Below, piece after piece: positions 58,740 through 64,000 of a DNA stretch of 64,000 nt. The position numbers and the translations under genes are program-made. Within the stretch, counting starts at the first letter, position 1, and each line of letters begins with the position of its first letter. Source of the stretch: Fasciola hepatica (taxonomy: Eukaryota > Platyhelminthes > Trematoda > Plagiorchiida > Fasciolidae); assembly GCA_948099385.1 (NCBI GenBank), contig CANUEZ040000165.1, positions 7,906,001 to 7,970,000 of the forward strand, read 5' to 3'. The notes beneath the pieces are model-generated. The model made no database searches. It saw nothing but the letters and a program-made list of their open reading frames with translations, and was not told where the DNA came from.

Positions 58740-59640
58740 TACCCAGTTGCTCAGACCGAAGTACAGGAATGACTTAAGTGGCCCTACTCCGAGCCTCCAA
58801 CCAAAACGTCTGACCTACTAGGTAGCAGGACGATATGAGGGTCTCATAGCCCTCTGGATGTCAGCGGTCGATTGTTAAGTTCATGGGCCCTTCGGAGAAG
58901 GCTAGAAATTCTGGGTGCCCAACGCCTAGGCCGATGAGCATAGCGTTGTGGGCGTCATGCTGTAGCGGGGAAAGCTGGAACAATAAAACGACGTGAATAT
59001 CAAATCGATCGGACCAACCAACCGGGGGCCACAGACAAAAGAACAAAAGGAAGCATACGGGCTGGCAGAGGAGACGCAGTGGAATCTCGGGCAACCAGCA
59101 AGACAGCCAAGGTAAGGGGCTACCAATCAAGCCGTCAACCGGGACGATAGGACCAGCCGAATAGAAATGGTGCTCGTGAGAAGCAAGCTATCGGCCACAG
59201 GCAGCTGGTTAGAACGCAGCCAAAACACTCAGGCAGTCACAAGAGCAATGTTGGTGCAACGCAGTCTGGAAAAGGGGCCATATAAATGGTTGTATATTCC
59301 GTGGACTTAATTTGTTCGGCCGTTGAAATACAAGTGTCCTAGCCCGTCCTATCATTCTTGCAACAATACGCCGCCCATGGTTGGTTTGGAACTAAGGTTA
59401 AGTCACCTCCCCTAGACTGATTATCAGCCAACCAGGTGGAAGGTGCCGGGAGTTCGCTTTCGTCCTGACACTTTAGTGGGAGCACCTCCCCAACGAGAAG
59501 GCAATGGGTAAGAATTCCTTAGCAGAGGCTGTTTGAGGTGCATGGTCATTTGGGGGCATTTTGGGAGGCGCTTGAGACGAGTGGTTTTCTCGAAGCCTGA
59601 GACACTCCTTCCCAACCATACTAAGGTATTTGCAGGAAAT
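58740..59640 (+). repeat. Repeat R2, copy 2, with nested insertion
   Basis: Aligns with 28740-29210. It is split by a 405-bp insertion at 58961-59365 that the left-arm copy lacks. Confidence 0.55.
58961..59365 (+). mobile_element. Candidate solo LTR nested in repeat R2
   Basis: Starts TGTAGCGGGG and ends CTTGCAACA, i.e. TG...CA, flanked by ATGC and ATAC (a 4-base duplication with one mismatch). The empty site is seen in R2 copy 1 (TAATGC|GCCATCC). A TATAAA occurs at 59280-59285. No internal coding region. Orientation is inferred from the TATA box. A gypsy integrase lies 600 bp away but a link is unproven. Confidence 0.5.
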
Positions 59641-59642
59641 GG

Positions 59643-59725
59643 AAGGTGTACACCCCAGACCCTAGGGCTTGGAGTGTCACAGAACCACATAAATTTTGTC
59701 TGATCTAAACAGTCACGCGACAATC
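59643..59725 (-). mobile_element. SINE-1 fragment E
   Basis: The minus strand holds the body blocks equivalent to TTATGTGGTTCT and CCAAGCCCTAGGGTCTGG. Neither the head nor the distal tail is clear. Confidence 0.45.
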
Positions 59726-59988
59726 GATCGATATCCCGTTTCAAATACTGCGCTAGCTTGTTCCCGTACGGTTAGTGTTTACTGCGCACAATACAAGTGT
59801 TATTCTACTGACAATCTACTGACTTCTGTACGCAACCATAAGGCCCCATGCGATAACGGGCTGGACTGATGATGCTGTGACATCTGGGCCCAGAAGCACA
59901 GCACACACAGATAAGGTCATGTGCGTCCATCTTCGAAATAGGCATTTCGTTTAGCTTGTCTTCACAGTGGAAAACGACATATTTAAGC

Positions 59989-60640
59989 TCAATGATCGTC
60001 ACCCTCAGTCAAGCATTTCCTGAGCATCTTCGCCTGTATGACCACACTTTCCATGTTATCAGTAGATTGACTGTGGTGAGGACTTGTGATGAGATGACCG
60101 GAGCCGCACACCTCTAAGAATTTCCGGAATTCCGTGCTATGAAACCGAGCGCCACCATCAGAAATCGCTTGAGTCGGGATCCTATGTTGTGCAAAATAGG
60201 CCGGCAGTTTGTCGATAATTTCTGCAGTTGTTTCTAATCTGAGGGGGTGGACTTCGAGGAAGTCATTTATTAATCGCAGGTGTCTAAGAAACTGTCCTTC
60301 TGTGGTAGAAAAACGTATCCAAAGCCACAAATCGCCAAGTCCGATCCGGTATTTGGCGCATTTCTACCAGACTTCTCTCACCAAAGTGTGAGTTCAATGG
60401 GTGATTGAACTGAAATGAACGTTTGTCCGTTTGCCTTCACGATGTGCAATTTGCCGTCATCTGTTCTGTCATATTTAACCAGCAGAATCTCTATCTGACC
60501 CGTTTGATACCTGCATGTGGTCGGTGTAACAGGCGCAGAGCGTCTTTTTGAGCCGTCAAAAGCTCACCTCGGAAAACCAGTTTATTCTCCGCTGGAAACT
60601 CAACTCGGAATTTGAAATGAGGTAGCACTTCTGTCTATTA
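59989..60640 (-). pseudogene. Ty3/gypsy integrase fragment
   Basis: Minus strand: the leader FPAENKLVFRGELLTAQKDA, then LRLLHRPHAGIKRVR (His residues of the zinc finger), FCWLNMTEQMTANCTS (its Cys part), and the catalytic core with ETTAEIIDKLPAYFAQHRIP, QAISDGGARFHSTEFRKFLE (D-G-G/N region) and SPHHSQSTDNMESVV, the usual Y-H-P-Q-S-N-G-x-x-E block with changes. The part before the second catalytic Asp is in other frames. No LTRs or RT adjoin it. Confidence 0.7.
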
Positions 60641-60644
60641 AGTC

Positions 60645-61624
60645 CTTTTATGTTCCAGCCATCACTGAATGATGAGTTCAGGGGTTATGAACACGGGTCT
60701 TTCATTGTAGCAATCCGCATTTGGAACGATTAAGATTATCTTACCGCCAATGTGGCATTCAGCGTTTTATTTTTACTCTCGTCTTTCGTATTTTGCGGCG
60801 CTGCTCATGACATCGTTTTGGTTAGGAAAATTGTTTACCCTGTTGATTGTTTAATTTGTAGTTATACTTTCGGAACCGTATCAGAATTCTACTTGGAGCT
60901 CGATGTGTCGATTTATCCACGATCATGGTCAATAGCTTATGGTCTGGGTCTATGTGCGTAGGTCATCCAAAGGTGTAATCAATGAGTCTCCCCGGAACAT
61001 ACGGTGTGGACAAGAAATGTGTGCATCCCCCGGAAAGGTCGAATTTCGCATTTTACTACTCACGCGTTTGTTAGTAGGAAAAATGGGGCAAATACCGCAA
61101 AGTGAAGAATAAAGCCAGTTAGGAAAATGTACGCGAAAATTCGTAGATAGAGGAGAAAATTAACAGGCTTGGCCGGTATATTATGTCGAATAATGGGTCA
61201 AGGATCCACAGTAACCCTGAACAAAGGGTTCATAGGTGATATATTCCTTCTGTGTATATGGGGTAGATATGGGAGTAGATCCACTCCAGGAGGGTCGAAT
61301 TTCGATATATGCTTCTGAAAAAGGTAGCGGTTAAAAAAGTGCGTTTGATTGTCCGCGTGAGATGAAGATGACCGATAACGAGATCTGTACACAACTGCTG
61401 GCATTTTTTTGTCTAATACACATTTCCGCTCGCATACTGTTGACGTCCTGCTGCGACAAACAAACGGGAGTTCATTTTGTAAGAAAACAGCTTCGAAACC
61501 AAACTTGCCACACTTTATTGCCACCGGCCATCGGATGAATCCCGACATCTCTTTCAGAGTCGTTTATCCCATTCCATCAAACAAAGACAAGATTTGGAAA
61601 TAGATCCACGTGTTAGAATTTGTT
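60645..61624. other. No recognised gene
   Basis: A 116-codon minus ORF (61198-61548) has no motif I recognise. It could be part of the gypsy element whose integrase lies downstream, but nothing proves this. Confidence 0.4.
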
Positions 61625-61715
61625 GACTACGGCGGGACTCGAGCCTACACATATGCGCCACCCGCGTTTCAGTACTGCGAGTGTACTCCACCAGTTGAGC
61701 TACGAGGTCACGCCA
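61625..61715 (-). repeat. tRNA-like sequence (pseudo-tRNA or SINE head)
   Basis: The minus strand has the A-box-like TAGCTCAACTGG and, about 50 bases on, GGCTCGAGTCCC, which resembles a B box. The T arm pairs imperfectly and the acceptor ends do not pair, so I do not call a functional tRNA. Confidence 0.45.
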
Positions 61716-61719
61716 GTAG

Positions 61720-63359
61720 ACTTAGACTCTACAAATGGACGTATTCAAATTTGTCTCATCACGTTTATCACAAAGCTACGTACGGTTCTTTCTGTCTCCC
61801 CAGTAGAGGCTTCCACTGCTCGACTGTTGGGCCTCGGACAACCGAGGCTTTTCGGCGCTATCTACCTCGTGATGATCCAGAATTCTCTCACCTTGTCAAC
61901 CAGATTTTGTGTTGTCAGTAAGCTTTGAGCTATTGACGATGATATTGTTTTGATAGACCGCTGACCGTTGCTATTTGATACTGGTTACCATGGTGAGACT
62001 TGTATGTTTGTGATATTTTTCCGTTTTCTGTTGGTATATAAACTGCGATGCTAGATTTTGTCTACAGTATGCACTGTGTAGAGATGCGGCGAAATTGTCG
62101 TGAACGCAAATGATGCATTATTGTGACTCTGGCTTATATGTCCAAATTCCACACGTGAATTGGTTGTTTTAAAAACCTCCTTTACTCAATAGAAAGAGAA
62201 GACTCGGTTCGGTTTTCCCATGCGGACAGAGGTATTGTTTTCACTGCGTCGTGTTATCGTTTCGTTACTGATACAACTAGTACTTATGAGTCGGTACAGG
62301 CGAATCGTGAGATGAAAAGGGAAAATCGAAATAGACTCAACACTGAAGGTAACAAAAACTTTGAACTTGTAATCGACAGAACAGCCAAACTCTAGGCTTT
62401 AACTCAGGATCGATCTGACACCCCTACCCTCACTCCAAATTTGTTTTCCATCAACGTTTCGCATCACACTTGCTCATTCGCCGAACCACACATCGGACAT
62501 TGGCCTTAAGTGACCGCTGACTGGTGCGTTCATTGATTTTGTTCTGTGACCCTTGACCCACATTTCCCATAGGCATTTCGTGATTTGACCGCTTGAACCT
62601 CAAGCAATCCTGAATTTGCTCGCATTTCGCTGACTCTGATTCACGGAGCGGTTACCGCTGAGGTTTGTACAGTTTTTATGCCATATTCATGATTGTTTAA
62701 TAAAGAACCGTATTGAAAATCACAATTGGACGCTTGGCGTTTTTGGATTGTGTTACGCGTATCTCAACGACTGCTAGGAGTCCGTTACAGAACTTTATGA
62801 AAATTCAGTAAAGCCCATTGTTCTGCGTTCCTCCACTACCGTAGTTCCCTCTCCCCAGCAAGGAACACATGCCGGGATAGTTCACACTGCTTCTTGCTGA
62901 GAGTTATTGCATTCAGGAAGGGAGAAAATCGAAAGGAAGTATTCACATAAACAGTATTATTTTTAACGAGCAGTTTATCAAAATTGCGTCTTTTAACAGT
63001 CCTACAAAGTAAACCTAAAAAGGAGGACTCATGTCTACCTGATAAGTGAGAACAACTGAATATGTTTGGCAGGCCAAATGCGTGATCTCAAACTTCATCA
63101 AAATTTAATACAAAAACGGCCTAATAACATCAGGATTATCAATCACCATTTCAGTGTCTGGGCCAAATTGACAGGCGAATAATATCGACGTCAGAGCACT
63201 GGACGGATACCTTCCCACAGCCAAACGAATAAAGTCAATAACATTATTGCTGACCAACCCAAATAAGACTCAGTCGATATGATTAGAACTCCCCAAACCC
63301 AGTGGCCAAATGCTTTTATTACATGATTGCACATGGGTGCAGTAGAAGAGACATACCCC
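61720..63359. other. No recognised content
   Basis: No open frame, repeat or RNA motif that I can support. Confidence 0.5.
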
Positions 63360-63470
63360 ATAGCTTCAAACGTTCATTGCTCTATTAGAGATAGCTGGTA
63401 ACCAGACCTTGGGATTTGCGGTAGAGAATCACCCTGTAGGTCAGGTGTGATAAAGAGGCAGTGAATTGAA
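63360..63470 (-). mobile_element. SINE-1 fragment F
   Basis: On the minus strand a degenerate body (CACACCTGACCTACAGGGTG ... CAAGGTCTGGTTACC) matches the SINE-1 body order. It is strongly diverged. Confidence 0.4.
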
Positions 63471-63474
63471 ATCC

Positions 63475-64000
63475 ACAATAAAGTTTGCTCGGAAAACGAA
63501 ATTCTTAATTACATTTGACCCTAAAATGTTTCTTGAATGGGGGGGGGGAGTAAAATCCCAGCGAAAGTGTTTCGTGTTCGGTTCTGGGGGTTAATTTCAT
63601 GGTGAGAGGTTTTCCATGGAGAATATTCTCTTACACAGCTAAATCATTCCTTGCATAGTGGTTACTGCAATCAGGGAGGTGACAATCTGGAGGAAACACA
63701 ACAGGTTCATACCATTTTCCAATTGATTTGAGAAAATATCATATTGATTTGCAAAATTACCACATAGCTTTGAAAAGCTTTAAGTTTAATTTACGAACCA
63801 AACGGAATGGTTGGCTGTCGCAACGGTAAGGTGGATTTCATTAGTCGACTGGCCACAAGCCTCTCTAGCCGACGATTGGCAGTTGTGACCACCTGTCTTC
63901 CAACACCCTTTCCATGCAAAACTAGCACAGACCTCAATCGTGCGACCTGCCGTGCTCACGGTCGGATATCGATCCGGTGGATAGGTGGGGTCATGATAAC
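63475..64000. other. No recognised content
   Basis: Only a G10 run at 63540-63549 stands out. Confidence 0.5.

Noticed and set aside
61625..61715. Functional tRNA gene
   Set aside because: A and B box-like strings exist but the acceptor and T stems do not pair properly.

Overview
The window looks like a repeat-rich stretch of a flatworm nuclear genome, most likely a trematode. The evidence is one intron-containing ribosomal protein gene (eL24) with a 32-bp intron, and a mix of RTE, CR1, Ty3/gypsy and Penelope-like retroelements with hammerhead-ribozyme repeats of the kind known from flukes. Nothing looks bacterial: there are no operons, long intact ORFs or ribosome binding sites. The species cannot be named from the sequence alone.

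Layout. 1-12.9 kb is mostly unrecognised DNA with a tRNA-headed SINE (about 0.4-0.69 kb), a perfect (CAT)168 microsatellite (6317-6820), a decayed LINE reverse transcriptase (RT) and two candidate host exons (2463-2769 and 9713-9958, both minus). 12.9-16.3 kb holds a 5'-truncated CR1 LINE followed by the 3' end of an RTE-type LINE (RTE-B). 18.9-20.9 kb holds a small unrecognised ORF and the eL24 gene, the only gene I can name with confidence. 21.1-24.6 kb is a nearly complete but broken RTE element (RTE-A).

23.9-54.6 kb is one large inverted repeat. The arms (about 23881-30711 and 48149-54643) are near-identical mosaics of LINE, gypsy, SINE and hammerhead-ribozyme sequence. They differ by three large indels. 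The 17.4-kb spacer carries three exact-length tandem copies of a 3377-bp unit (31675-41805). Each unit contains inverted RTE-A 3' ends and a 307-bp head-to-tail RTE-A derivative. Further right in the spacer is a decayed Penelope-like element (44353-47143) flanked by 120-bp direct repeats.

54.7-64 kb contains the probable two-exon 3' end of an unrecognised host gene (55161-55695), an RTE-type LINE fragment, a repeat with a nested candidate solo LTR, a gypsy integrase fragment and tRNA-like sequences.

The observations most worth following up are the intact-looking type I hammerhead ribozyme in the right arm (49481-49540, minus) with a catalytically crippled twin in the left arm, the palindrome plus 3377-bp tandem array, and the short RTE-derived non-autonomous element. 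Apart from eL24, no coding region here looks intact, so there is no pathway to describe. The active biology is that of mobile elements and their rearrangements.
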